Assembly: GCF_024713975.1 (NCBI RefSeq)
Contig: NC_091096.1
Span: forward strand, 6,699,501 to 6,763,500
Direction of reading: 5' to 3'
DNA from: Paralichthys olivaceus
Lineage: Eukaryota; Chordata; Actinopteri; Pleuronectiformes; Paralichthyidae
DNA length: 64,000 nucleotides
Part shown: positions 1 through 14,425 of the stretch, piece by piece
Numbering within the stretch: position 1 is the first letter of the stretch
Layout: every line of letters begins with the position of its first letter
Made by a program: the position numbers and the translations under genes
Notes under the pieces: generated by a model
What the model was told of the DNA's origin: nothing
Seen by the model: only the letters and a program-made list of their open reading frames with translations
Database searches by the model: none

Positions 1-321
1 AGAAATTTAATGTAGAATAATTCACGTGATGTTTTCACTAGTTCGTTTCATCCAAATTGTATGAATTGTATTTTCTTTACCCCAGAAAAGGCCCTTTACA
101 TTTAAATACTGTATATTTACATTTGGGGGACCCTCTCTACGGAGGCCACCATGTTTTTCACAATAGTCCAGACTGGACAAACTAAACACCTTTTGAGTTT
201 TTGTGACAATTAAAGGCTACCACAGTTTATTCTTCATGTGAAAGGGTGAGGTGAGGGTGTTCAGCTGCAACATGAAATTTCAACACTAGATATCACAAAA
301 TTCTACACACTGTACCTTTAA
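1..321 (+). mobile_element. TTAA-ended MITE, family A copy 1 (left end off window)
   Basis: Non-autonomous DNA-transposon-like repeat. It aligns over its length with the complete copy at 8182-8464 and shares the right terminus (TTCTACACACTGTACCTTTAA), which is the inverse of the left terminus TTAAAGGTCCAGTGTGTA seen in other copies. Only the first ~45 bp are missing, before base 1. The outer TTAA could be a piggyBac-type target site or part of the terminal repeat. It carries an insert of about 50 bp near 206-254 relative to the 8182 copy. It lies in the intron preceding the first visible btf3 exon. No coding capacity. Confidence 0.75.
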
Positions 322-661
322 TGCAGCTTTAATAAATAAGATTATTGAAGTGGCCTATAACAGTAACAGAGATTAGATTCCAGTGCTAAAACTAATACAT
401 AAATAATAAAGACATGATGATAAAAAAAGTTTATAAGTAAAAGTATTTTCTTTGTTTACATATTGTATCATAATTGGAGATCAACTGTTGCATTGTTAAC
501 TTAAGCAAAAATAACAGAATTATGTGTTAAATCAATTACTTGTTGAAAATGATTCAGCCTGGTCAGAGCCTTACGTCTCCCTATGTGACACTGACCTCAA
601 ATTCCTCTATTTTTTTCCCCTTTTTTTCTTTCGATTAAACTCTTCTTGTATTTCATTATAG

Positions 662-1361
<700 letters not shown>

Positions 1362-1648
1362 CAAACACCGGTTCACATTTCAAGGCTCCTCTTGACCCAT
1401 CACACTTTGACTAAGCAGCATTTTCACTTCTGTTATTTCCCTGTGGCTCCAAGCAAACGATGCGTTTAAATTGTAACATTGACAATTGGGATAAATCAAG
1501 TAAAATTGACTTTTTTATGGCAGCTGTTACTGACCATTATTCTGCATTAAAAGTGATATTTAAATTCAGTAGAATGTGCAAACCTTTTTCTTTCTCACAC
1601 TGCCTCTCCGATGTTGTGATGCCCCACACATCAAAAATGTATTGTTGG

Positions 1649-1666
1649 AATAAATCATGTAATAAA
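1649..1666 (+). terminator. btf3 polyadenylation signals
   Basis: Two overlapping-range AATAAA hexamers (1649-1654 and 1661-1666) lie about 290 bp past the btf3 stop, giving a short 3'UTR. The 87-codon open frame at 1460-1723 lies wholly in this UTR and is not a gene. Confidence 0.7.
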
Positions 1667-2035
1667 GATTACATTAAATCCACCAGTTCTCCGCGACCAT
1701 CAATGAAGAACCTATTGACTTAGTTCTTGTCATTGTTTTCAGAGTCATATCCATGTTAACTTCATGAAAGGCCTGTGTTGTGTGGATATATTAAAAACTT
1801 GTCTGTGCCATGATACTAAAGGTTAACAAACACTAGACATTCCCCTCTTTATAGAAAAAATATCAATTTAGAAGGTGATTTCAAAATTAAGAGAAGAGCC
1901 ATTACATCTGCCTTAACCGCAAAAACTAAGCTTTGGTACCTTTTTTATACACCTCCAATGATGAATGGTCAGCCAGAGTTAATTTGTCTGAAGTGTTTCA
2001 CAAATCTTCTGGTTCAAGACCTTGTAGTTTCTATG

Positions 2036-2260
2036 TTAAAGGTTCCATGTGTAAGATTTAGGTGAAAGATCTATTGCCACAAATTGAATATAAAATAATC
2101 CTCATGCTGCTTTAACTGGTGTTTAATCAGTACTGTAAGAATTGTTGTTTTCTTTACCCTAGAATGGGCCCTTTGTATTTAAATGCTTAATATTTACATC
2201 AGGAGCGGGTCCTCTCTTCGGAGGGCGCCAAGTTTTTAACAGTAGCTCAGAATGTTCGTA
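2036..2260 (+). mobile_element. Family A MITE copy 2, right end truncated
   Basis: Begins TTAAAGGTTCCATGTGTAAG, the family A left terminus, and continues with the shared internal blocks (a GGGCCCTTTGTATTTAAAT segment and a GGTCCTCTCTTCGGAGGGCG segment that match 8182-8464 with many substitutions). The match fades after about 2255 and no right terminal repeat is found. It is more diverged than copies 1 and 3, so probably older. Confidence 0.65.
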
Positions 2261-3084
2261 CATTAGAGAGTTATACATCAGAACTAAGTTATTGACCCCT
2301 CTTGATATCAGATAGTATCTGTTGCTTATCTCGTCAGTTATTTTATCATTTTAACTGCTTGATGTGGGTTTGATGTATGAAAGGGCTCAAAGGAGCCCAA
2401 AAGAAGTCTAACACAGTCAATGTGATTATCGATCATTTGAGATAGCTGGACATCTCACAGCTGAAATGATTATTAATAAAGTGAGCATTCACCCAGTCAC
2501 TTCAGATACTGAGAGGTTATTCAAGTACATCTTGGTCTTCTCTGAAGCAGACAAACAAATTATGCAATGAAGGAAAGTGGTATTGCTTTTCTTTCTTCAG
2601 AAGTGTTATTTCTCTCTGAAACTGAAGTAGGCTTTCGGGTGGGAGGTGAAACGTTTTAAAGAACCTTGAGTGAGTCAAATTGATCTCATGTCAGAATTCA
2701 CATTTATTTTCACAGACACAGATAAACTATTTAGGCTTTTAAGGAAATGAAACTACTTCTGTTCATGTGACCTTATTGGTTTCGCAGAATTTTTGATCAG
2801 AAATGTGATTACAATGTGCATGTCACACAAAGGGTGAATTCTTTTGAAAGTAAAGTATTGTGTATCTACTCAACAAACTGTTAAAGGACAAAGAAGCTTT
2901 ACAACACCAAAGTGCAGCACAGTCTCACAGACTACTTCACTCATGTGATGTATATGTGAGGAGAAAAACACTTTTTTCACAGGTTTTTTTCTGAGTGATG
3001 TAAAAGGACTAGTTTTAGCTCTTTCAAAGTAAACGTTTGGATAAACAAAACTAGATTACCCCACACATGTACGGGCCACACGTT

Positions 3085-3412
3085 CTTTGAGGGCGATGGC
3101 GCAGTCCAGGGAGAGCCGTCCTGGGAACCAGGGGGTCACCAGTTTGAGTCCCCCGCTGGACCAAGCAAGCAAACTGGTAGCTGGTGAGCTGCCAGCTTGC
3201 CTCCAGAGCTGCCGAGGTGCACCTGAGCAAGGCACCGAACCCCCAACTGCTCTATGGGCGCCGTATAATGGCTGCCCTGCTCTCCCTCTGTAATGCATGT
3301 GTTGTGTGTGTGTGTGTGATCTGAGGGAGAGAAATGTAAATTTGAATTGTGTGTAACTTACTGTGCATGCAACAGGAAAATAAAACTAATCTTAATCTTA
3401 ATCTTGACATGA
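3085..3412 (+). mobile_element. tRNA-derived SINE, teleost type
   Basis: Starts with a Pol III A-box-like GATGGCGCAGTCCAGGG and has a B-box-like TTTGAGTCCCCC about 45 bp later. It is followed by the GGTGCACCTGAGCAAGGCA block common in percomorph SINEs, a (GT)n stretch, and a tail of CTTAAT repeats at about 3390-3405. Overlapping open frames on both strands are shadows of this element. No clear target-site duplication was found. The family name is uncertain. Confidence 0.75.
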
Positions 3413-4190
3413 GTAATGGGGAGGGGAAGTCCAATTCTCTGTCTTATCTCTTTTCTGTATGAAGGCGTGTCCATGTATGCATGGTCTTGAACTTTAGGAC
3501 CACCGCATGTCCTCTCCAAGAAAGCAGGATGGGGAAAACCTCTGAAGGAGTGAAAGAAAAAGATCTCAGTCAGTCTTTGCTTTTGACAGAATAATTCTGA
3601 TTTATCTTTCAGATTTAAATCCAGGATTTATGGTCAGAAAAATCAGGGGAATATCATCAATATCAATATACCTACAGTCTGTGCAGACTTGTTTCAGTGT
3701 ATTTAATATATGTCATATGCACAGTCTCTCTCCTGTAAGATTATTGTTCCTCTTAACCCATTAATCACCATATAGAATGAGAAAAAGTAATAAATGTCCC
3801 ATGCAGATTTCCATAGTCCAGAGTTACTTATTTAAATTGCTTGTTCTTTTGTGACCAACAATCTAAAACTAAACAACAAATATTCACATTCACATTTTAG
3901 AATTTAACTTTAAAAATGACTGAATCACTTGAAACCAACGATAACCGTTCAATCATTTCAGCTAGTCTATGAGAAAAATATAAAAGAATGATGTAACAAT
4001 AAATAAAGATTATTGGATGAGGGTGATCAATAATGAATTTTTCAAATTTATGTGTCTGTTCATAAAGATATGACTCCTTTATTCTTTTGATTTGAGATCA
4101 AATTAACATTTATGATACTAATCAGATTTGCGTCAAAAATGAACAAATCTTCTAAGATAGAAGATCAAATGTATGAATGTGTTTGTGTCT

Positions 4191-4206
4191 GGGGGGGGGG
4201 GGGGGG
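4191..4206 (+). repeat. Homopolymer G16
   Basis: Sixteen consecutive G upstream of the il12b promoter; length is likely to vary between individuals and assemblies. Confidence 0.9.
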
Positions 4207-4518
4207 TACTTGAGTGATTCAGGTTTTGTTAATCAGAGACAGTACACGGATACTGTTATACAGCAATATGTCATAAAGGTTTATGGTAACCCCCCCACGT
4301 AACGCCCACACCTTACATTTCTTATCACCGCCTCTCAGTCCCTTGTTTGAAACTCATTGTTTATCTGTTTACAAAATTTGACATTCAAATCAGGACAGAG
4401 GAAATGCACTGCCCGCCGCCTCTGCCTACAAGTTCTTATCCGTCGATCAGTTTCTCTCTCGCCTCCAAAGGGGCTGTGGTGATGGTGATGATGATGATGA
4501 TGCATGCTGTACGCAAGA

Positions 4519-4526
4519 TATAAAAA
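4519..4526 (+). promoter_or_regulatory. TATA box of il12b
   Basis: TATAAAAA sits 108 bp before the end of a good first exon (donor ATG|GTAAGA at 4629/4630). Initiation about 30 bp downstream, near 4550, gives an almost fully non-coding exon 1 of ~80 nt. The position agrees with an inducible cytokine promoter. Confidence 0.7.
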
Positions 4527-4626
4527 TGAGGCTCAGTGGGCAGTGAGAGCAAACAATCGGCAGGATTCCTTCAACTGGACCTCCGCTCTTGATTTTTCAG
4601 CATCACTTGAGCGTAATTTCAGCCAA

Positions 4627-6679
4627 ATGGTAAGAATGAACTACCAGAGAATTAGATGCTGTATATGACCACTAATTATTAATCATCATTCTATTTTATT
4701 ACTTAATGTGTCACTTGATTGTTTATGGTAAATAATAGTACAGTACCTAGTTTTCTGATATTTTGCTTTTTTTTTAACTCTAAGTTTTCAGTCAACGAAA
4801 ATGTTTGTTGCTTAAACATTTAATTGCTCCATTATCATATATATTTATTATATATAATTATGATAATGATTCCCACATGTATATGTTAGGATTCTAAGTT
4901 TGGATTTTAATCATATAATTTTGATAAAACTAATGCGTTTTCAATAATCTCCTCCTCCTCTTGTTGTCACTGTTTCCCTCAGATGACTCTGTCTTTGTGG
5001 AAATTTGGACTTCTGCTCATTAGCTTCATAGGAGCAAATGGACTTGACCGCTTTCCAGAAAATTGTACGTCTTATTTATGGATCCATATATTTTCACACA
5101 TAATATTTTCTACATCTTCAAAGGTTTTACATCTATTGATCTTGATCTATGTGCCTGTGTGTCTGCATGCTTGTGTAGTTGTTGTGGCAAAAAGGAATGA
5201 CGCAGTCACACTGACCTGCAACACAAACACTGACGGAGCAGTCACGTGGAGGTTTGACGGTGAAGTGATGGAGGATTTGGAGGATAATATCCAGCAGGAC
5301 GGTCAAAATCTGAGCTTGACAGAAGTGGATACCCCCATACTGGGAGAGTACAGCTGCTGGAGAGGAAGAGAGATGTTGTCATCGACCTACCTGCTGCTGG
5401 AGGCTGAGGAGGAAGAGGAATTAGGTGAAATGCTCGTATTATTCTTATCTGTTCTAATATTAGGTCACAGTTTAGGCCAGTTTAAACTCTGTGCAGACAG
5501 TCTGGGTGGAATATTTCTATGTTTTGAGGAGGGAACTTAACTCAAATTGTGTCTTTATAGATACCAGCATCAATTGTTGGGCAAAGTCGTATCACTGTAA
5601 CTTCAGCTGCATCTGGAAAGACAGCAGAATCAAAGCAGGTCGCCTTGGACTGGGCCATGGCTGGTAAATACCACAAAACACAATTTACACTAGAAAGACC
5701 ACACTACTGCATGTATAGTGTATAAAGATTGACCATGATGCAGCTAGAATCATATCCTTCTCAGTGACGTATTTCACCCAGTGTCTCATATACTCCTTCC
5801 ATTATTCAAGCACTGAAGGTGGGAAGTTGTGTCACTGGGTCAGCAGCAGTGATCAGATCCCGGGTGGGGGATTTCAGTTTGAGCTGTCGCACTCCCTCTC
5901 TCCCTACGCCGAGGAAAGCACCATGCTCAAACTCACCGCTGAGGCCATTATTAACTTCTCCATCTTCAGGATGACCAAGACATTTTATCTTCGAGACATT
6001 GGTGAGCTGAAAGAAACTGAGCCACACTAAAGGCATCCAATAGAAGGTTTGAAATAAACAGAGCAAAGGTGTTCACAAAGGACAAAAGTAAAGTAACTTT
6101 GTGATGAAGTAAAATGCATATTCAAATGAAATGTAGTATAACATATAATATGCAATTATTTTCAAAAACATTTATGACAGTTTTAAACATTGAGTTTCAG
6201 GCACAATACATAAATATTTGTAATGTTCTTTCACAGTATTTTCTTTCATGGTTATTTCCAGACAGACTTTAATGTTTCATATATTTTTTAAACTCTGTTT
6301 TATCTTCTATCAAGTTCAACCCGACAGTCCCCAGATTAGCAGGTGTCAGGAGATGGAGCAGAACCTGAAAGTGACCATCGATCCTCCATCCAGCTGGTCC
6401 ACCCCTGAGAGTTTCTTCTGTCTGGAGCACGAGATTGAATACGTGTTCAAAGATGATGGGAAGGTAAACACAAGCCTGCGTTGGTACAAAGTCGAGAGAT
6501 CTCTTAACGCCTGTCCTTTGGTTGGTTTTCTCATCGTGTTTCCTGTTGTACTTTAGACTGGACGCTCTTTCTCTTCCCTGATACCGAAGAGCATCAGTAA
6601 GCTGAGGGTCCGCTCCAGAGACTCGCTGGTGCTCTCAACCTGGAGCAATTGGACTCCTTGGAAAAATGTAACCAACTGA
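4627..6679 (+). CDS. il12b: Interleukin-12 subunit beta (p40)
   Basis: Secreted subunit that pairs with p35 (IL-12) or p19 (IL-23) to drive Th1/Th17 responses. Exons by splice sites and phase: 4627-4629, 4983-5064, 5179-5424, 5561-5663, 5811-6001, 6315-6463, 6557-6679, giving 298 aa. Residues 2-22 form a hydrophobic signal peptide. An Ig-like domain follows with AVTLTCNTNTDGAVTW and GEYSCWRG. The second domain contains SYHCNFSCIW, GGKLCHWVSSSD and FYLRDIVQPDSP. The third, FN3-like, has SSWSTPESFFCLEHEIEYV and the cytokine-receptor WSxWS-type motif WSNWT at 287-291. The exon at 5811 was chosen over an in-phase acceptor at 5765 because only 5811 keeps phase with the strong donor GTAAAT at 5664. 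Fish have up to three p40 paralogues (a, b, c); which this is cannot be decided by reading. Confidence 0.9.
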
Positions 6680-6837
6680 TATTATTTGAAGCTGCTACAC
6701 TCTGCTGCTGCTGCTCCCTCTTTGTTCGCACATATCCACATTTTCCTATCGAGTCCACTCCAATGAGTTTATGGATGTCATCCCTCACCAGAAGATCAGT
6801 GATAGAGTTTTGATTTATATTAGATGATAAGACCATA

Positions 6838-6905
6838 CATATATTATTTATCTTTTATTTATGACTGTATTCAAACTATTTATTATGAATATATTGATTA
6901 TTTAT
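6838..6905 (+). promoter_or_regulatory. AU-rich element in il12b 3'UTR
   Basis: At least four ATTTA pentamers lie in a nearly pure A/T stretch about 160 bp past the il12b stop. Such elements recruit TTP/AUF1-type proteins and give short-lived cytokine mRNA. Possible poly(A) signals follow at 7134 (ATTAAA) and 7563 (AATAAA); the true 3' end is not settled. Confidence 0.65.
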
Positions 6906-7772
6906 TGTAAAACATCATACAAAACACTGCTGTTCCCCAAAGTTGGTTTTGGCAACCAGCATCACACATACAGGAAATGACACAGACAGTGCACCACAAA
7001 TACATCAGAAGTTTCCATTTCCATTTCAACAGAAGAGTCCAGTTCAGTGGGCCCTGCTGACAGAATGTAACACTTGTCCCTGTTATTTCTGTGTAAGTCA
7101 CTTGGTGTTTTCTGTGCTGCAAGATGAATGTCTATTAAAAGCATGTACTTCCTTCCTATTTTATGTTCCTTCTTCTTTCGGATGATTCTCACGACATTTG
7201 TACACTTCCTGAACAGAAAAATATACATTCCTCTGTGATGTAATCTAGAGTCAATTCATTTTATTTAGTTAATGTTCAAAAATATCTGTATTTTTAAATG
7301 AAAGGTCAAATGAGCAGATTTTACTTCTGATATCTGGAGCTTAAAGAGGTATTTTTTTAGTAAAGTTTCTCTAAGTAGTATATACAACTTAAACTACTTA
7401 GCTGGTTTTAGTTTTTGTAATGATTGAGCGATATCACATTTTATGCTAAAGTATATCACCTAATTTACATAATAAAACTTGTAAGTTTGCTTTACATTTA
7501 TTCTATCATCAGTTTAGATCCTCTTAAAGTTTAAAATGTTAAATATTTGTTGAGAGCTCATCAATAAAAATCTTTCACTTCACTCAGACATCTGTAGCAA
7601 CTATTTTTAAAAGTTTGTAAGATAGGATATGCATAACTTAATGTGTTTACTTGTCCCTTTGAAATCTGTCATTACCTTGTTACAGGTGAGGTCGCGGGAA
7701 GAGAACTTGTGCAAATGCAGAAACACAGTAAAATATTGCTGTCCAGAGTTGCCACCTGCATTGTTGGAACGC

Positions 7773-7817
7773 TGCAAGAAGAAGAAGAAGATGAAGAAGA
7801 AGAAGAAAAAGAACAAG
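7773..7817 (+). repeat. Imperfect (GAA)n microsatellite
   Basis: A run of GAA/GAT triplets, then GAA/AAA, about 45 nt of pure purine apart from two T. It explains Lys-rich and Glu-rich open frames in all plus-strand phases and Ser/Phe-rich ones on the minus strand. Confidence 0.8.
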
Positions 7818-8181
7818 ACATCTTAAAAACATGTTGAATAAAAAGGTACATTGCTGCTGGGATCATTCTGTCGCACAAACACACCACAGTTAGTGGAGAA
7901 TAATGAACAAATAATTGCTTACGTGTGTGAGTATGAAGCAAATAAAGTGTTGTATGTTATTGCATTAACTGAGTGCTTGGGTAAGGTAAAGATTTTGAAC
8001 TTCAAAAAGCTCTGACCTGAAGAAGTTATCAACTTTTGTTCTTCACTCAGTTGCCTGTTTATCATTAACGACTTAAATATCTTGTTAATTCAGAAAAATT
8101 GTCCAAAAAACAAATCTGCCCAGTCTGTTTTAACAAGATAATTTTCCTTAAAAAATTCTGCTGTTTTTCTGAATTAACGAC

Positions 8182-8464
8182 TTAAAGGTCCAGTGTGTAA
8201 GATTTAGGTGAAAGGGAACTATTGGCAGAAATTTAATGTAGAATTTCATCTAAATTGTTTGAATTGTAGTGTTCTTTTCCCTAGAAAAGGCCCTTTATAT
8301 TGAAATACATTATATTTACATCGAGGGGACCCTCTCTGCGGAGGCTGCCATGTTTTTTACAGTAGTTCAGACTGGACAAACTAAACACCTTTTGAGTTTT
8401 TATTCAGCTGCAACATGAAACTTCACCACTCGATATCACTAAATTCTACACACTGTACGTTTAA
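8182..8464 (+). mobile_element. Family A MITE copy 3, complete
   Basis: 283 bp with inverted termini: left TTAAAGGTCCAGTGTGTA, right the inverse of TTAAACGTACAGTGTGTA. TTAA at each edge fits a piggyBac-like TTAA duplication. It shares the CTCTGCGGAGG block and the stretch around CTGGACAAACTAAACACC with copy 1. No open frame. It interrupts a palindrome whose arms are 8158-8181 and 8472-8494. Confidence 0.8.
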
Positions 8465-8675
8465 TTACCTCGTCAATTCAGAAAAACAGAGCAGATATTT
8501 TTCTCAATTGAATAAAATACACTTCCGTACTAAAACAAAGGAAATGCACGGTACATGTATTCATGTTGTAGTTCATTTGAATAAAACATCTATGAGATTC
8601 AAATACATGTGATGGGGCCCAGCAGCTCATTCGTGCCCGGCGGCTCCGGAGCGTATTGATCCGGCTCTGCAGAAC

Positions 8676-8685
8676 GCGCATGCGC
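8676..8685 (+). promoter_or_regulatory. NRF1 site in the pradc1 promoter
   Basis: GCGCATGCGC is the perfect palindromic NRF1 motif, 139 bp before the pradc1 start, in a CpG-rich TATA-less stretch (about 8610-8880). This is the usual arrangement for a housekeeping gene. An ATG at 8751 opens an 18-codon upstream frame ending 8804, before the main start. Confidence 0.65.
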
Positions 8686-8823
8686 ACAGCACATTGACCG
8701 GATATGGCCGCTCACCTGCCGCTGTGTTGTTCTCCGGTGCAGCCTCAGACATGGAGGAGACTCCGCCGGCACATGTGAGGTACGAGGACGTGTCGGGACT
8801 CTAACGTTGCACATGTCCTGAAC

Positions 8824-11348
<2,525 letters not shown>

Positions 11349-11509
11349 AAGTGACACACATCTACAACTTCATTGTCTTCCTCACTCTGTTTGCTCTCTT
11401 TCATCGGTGCATTTCCTCTCAGCAGTGAATAAACTCACAGCTTCACAGGGACGTCTTGGTGATAACCTGGTGGTGGTGGGTAACCTAGCACATGTAGTAG
11501 TGGTGAACC

Positions 11510-11515
11510 AATAAA
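11510..11515 (+). terminator. pradc1 polyadenylation signal
   Basis: AATAAA 162 bp past the pradc1 stop; first canonical hexamer after the gene. Confidence 0.6.
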
Positions 11516-14281
11516 ACTGATGTACACATAAGTTCACACTCACAGCCTTTATACCAGGTAAAGACAAACAAATGAGAAACATTCTTGCTTATGCTCAGTG
11601 CTTAGCTAAAGTTTTAATAATTATTTGCCCATTCAAAATGTGCCGGTCTGTAGGGGCTGGTTGCTTAGTGTCACAGTGTATGTGACACAATCAGTCACAA
11701 GTATAATTTTGTCGAACCTTGTCTCAGTTGGATGGTTGAAGAGGGTTTGATTAATTAATGTCTGTATTTTTATTTTCTTGACAACTATTCATCCAAAAGC
11801 ACTGTACAGTCAACTGTGCACTTCCTTAGATCCTCAGCAATACACCTGACTACACCGAAGGTTGATCGGATGAGAAACAGTGATGCCTTGATTTGTAGTT
11901 TTATTAGTCGGTGATCATGATTATGAGGTCTTCCAGTAGGTCAGTCTCCAGAAACTGCTTAATACAACACTTACAGAGCACACGTCGCCTCTGCCTTGTC
12001 TAATAGTGTTAGTGGTTGGATATCCCTCTGAGGGAAAGACACAAAAAAACTATTCATGAAAGCATCTGCTATAATCACAATACAATATACAGGGAATGTT
12101 GCCTCACTGTAAAAATGTAAATAATTTCTGTTCATCTGCATGAACTTTAACAGGATAAAACTGATAATAACTGTACATTCCTTTTCTTATGGTAAATAAA
12201 TCTAAAATGAAACTTTTTGCAGAACAGACCATCATTCGTTTGCTTTCTTGCAGTTCACATTTGTAAAACTTCAAACTCAGTCTTCCACGGGAAAAGGATT
12301 GGGTGTTGCCTTAAATTTTTTCCACACTGAGGCTTCTGAATATTTTGGATGGATGAGTTGCTCTTTGTCTTTGCTTGGTTAGGAACAGATTGCTAATATT
12401 AGTAGGTCTGTAAACTTTATTGATCCGTTTATCCATAATATAAATGGGTGAGGGTTTCAGATTGCAGAATTGAAAAGTCTGAAGTTCTAGCTGACAGGCC
12501 TCAACACAAAAATGTAACTGCAGTTCTTTCACATTGCCTGTTAACTATTCACTCTCAATTCATATCTGAATATATAAGTTATCAATGCCTTCATTTAAGC
12601 TCTTTTCGCTGTGAGAAAGAAATCCTGTATTGATTTATTGTTTATTATTATAGCTGCCCTCTTGTGACAGGAGTCAACCCCAAAGAAATGAGTTAGTTTA
12701 TAGAAATGGCCATAATTATATTGAACATGGTAGTGAATTTCTCTCTTTGCATCTTGGACCCACACTGTCCACATCGTGGCCTCCCTCTGTTTGGTGGTCT
12801 CCCTCATAAACATCAGCACTCATCCTACACAAATCTGATGGTACTAGTTTTCACCATGAAAACAAACTTGTTTTGAATGTGGAGGGCAACAGTTGTAGGG
12901 AATCAAATCTGGAATATAAAGATTAAATAGTCCTCAGTATCTCCTCCTGCCACAGAGTGTTGTTTAGTCTTAAGTGGTTTAGTGCAATGATTGTTTTGTA
13001 CGTAAGATCAACTGTGGAGTCACCAGCCTTTCTTGTCCGAACATACAGTACATCACCAGCCTCGTGCAGATGTCCAGTGTTCAGTCACAGGTAAACTTCC
13101 AAGATGTTACTACTTAGTTCACATAGTACATTCTTTCCTCTAACATGCTTTAGGCTTTTATTGTGCTGTCATGTAAAAAATCATCATCCTGATGCAGCAG
13201 GAATGTAAAAATAATATTAATAATAATACTATAATGAACAAAGCATAACATACTTCCTTCACTAAAACACATGCAATGTTGTTGGAAAGTATGAACTTGA
13301 TAACTTGGAAGACAACTTGAAAGATATAGATAGAATACCACATATCACATATTAATAGTATTTTATTTACAAGAGCATTTATTCCTCTTTTGAGCTGTAA
13401 TTGATACAAAATGCCACCTGAAGGCGCTGTGGTGTCTTTAATCCAGAGGAGCCATCTACTGAAGTTCTTCCTCCGCGAACTTAAAAAAAGCAGCAACTTT
13501 TTTTTTAATCAAATATCAAACCAAATCAAGGACATTCAATTAATATGTAGACAAATGGACAACAAGTCAGACCATTGATCATTAAGCTGGTTTGAAGCTT
13601 CATTGTTGAAATAGTGATTTGGACCCAAAACTCATTTCAAACAAGAGACACTTGATTTTAACTTCCCTTCAGCACCAGGATCTGCAGTCACATCAGTAGG
13701 CTTATGTTATTATATGAGGTCAGGTTCATCTGAGATTCACACTATTGAACATCATCAGCTCAGTATCCAGATCATATTAATGCTTAAACGTTTTATTAAG
13801 GAAACTTTCTGTACTCAAGGAAATGAATAAATACTACTACTAATAATGTAAATTGGAGATGAATAATATTGTCGATCTAGTGAATAATAAACATAATATT
13901 AAAATAAACATTTACATATATTGCTACCAAGTATATAACAAATATTAATGTGAGGCAACAAACTGTTGGACTTTTTAAAAAACAACATAAAACACACAAC
14001 CTTTTCTCTTGAATGAGGGTTTGGCCTTATTAATATATATATATTTCGTATTAGTAGATAAAAAAATATTAGGAATTCCAAGTGCTTCTTTAACAACTGA
14101 CTTCAACAAGGCCAGAAAAGGGGGGGCCGCTGGAACCTGTCAGAGCCAACATACTGAGATAAAGAGGTCAATAATGAACAAATAATACACATTTATTCTT
14201 TTGTAATTTCATTGACAATTTGAGCATTTTCCTTATATGTATTTTACCTGAATCGGTCCTCGCTTATCTCACCTCTCACAG
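11516..14281. other. Intergenic DNA between pradc1 and the GPCR cluster
   Basis: AT-rich, many stops in all frames, no exon with good borders and protein-like content recognised. Short alternating TA tracts occur near 14033-14042. Open frames of 60-112 codons here have no family resemblance and biased composition. Confidence 0.5.
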
Positions 14282-14339
14282 TCAGTGAATCTTGGTCGGC
14301 CTTTCTTTACGGTTTCCCTTCACATGAGAGGAGGCAATC
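14282..14339 (-). CDS. Predicted C-terminal tail exon of orphan GPCR 1
   Basis: On the minus strand the apparent stop of GPCR 1 is the TAA of AGGAG|GTAAGAG, a consensus donor (intron starting 14429). Ninety bases on, a pyrimidine run of 17 precedes CCTCAG (acceptor at 14340), with branch-like TTGAT upstream. Joining is in phase 2 and adds IASSHVKGNRKERPTKIH, then TGA at 14282, giving a 314-aa receptor with a short basic tail. Seen: splice signals and phase. Inferred: that they are used. Confidence 0.55.
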
Positions 14340-14425
14340 CTGAGGAAAAAAAAAGAAATATCAACATCTGCTTTACTGCGCGTTCCGAACGAATTTCACC
14401 TTTTTCAGAGACACGTGTCACCCTC

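Larger units (their letters stand above)
1667..4518. other. Intergenic DNA between btf3 and il12b
   Basis: AT-rich, with no exon-like open frame supported on either strand. It holds a truncated family A MITE (2036-2260), a tRNA-derived SINE (3085-3412) and a 16-nt G run (4191-4206). Just before the il12b TATA box there is a short (GAT)n stretch near 4483-4502. Confidence 0.6.
7570..8670. other. il12b-pradc1 intergenic DNA
   Basis: Contains a (GAA)n-type purine microsatellite at 7773-7817, a palindrome-rich segment at 8040-8500 and the full family A MITE (8182-8464) nested inside it. Short open frames over the GAA tract are low-complexity shadows (runs of K or E). No supported coding exon. 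Confidence 0.6.

Noticed and set aside
1460-1723. 87-codon open frame after btf3
   Set aside because: Lies in the btf3 3'UTR across its poly(A) signals; no family resemblance.
3056-3434. Overlapping open frames on both strands
   Set aside because: They are shadows of the tRNA-derived SINE.
5764-6030. 88-codon frame starting before il12b exon 5
   Set aside because: Its first 47 bases are intron; the real exon begins at 5811 by phase.
7607-7941. Lys-, Glu- and Ser-rich open frames
   Set aside because: Produced by the GAA microsatellite.
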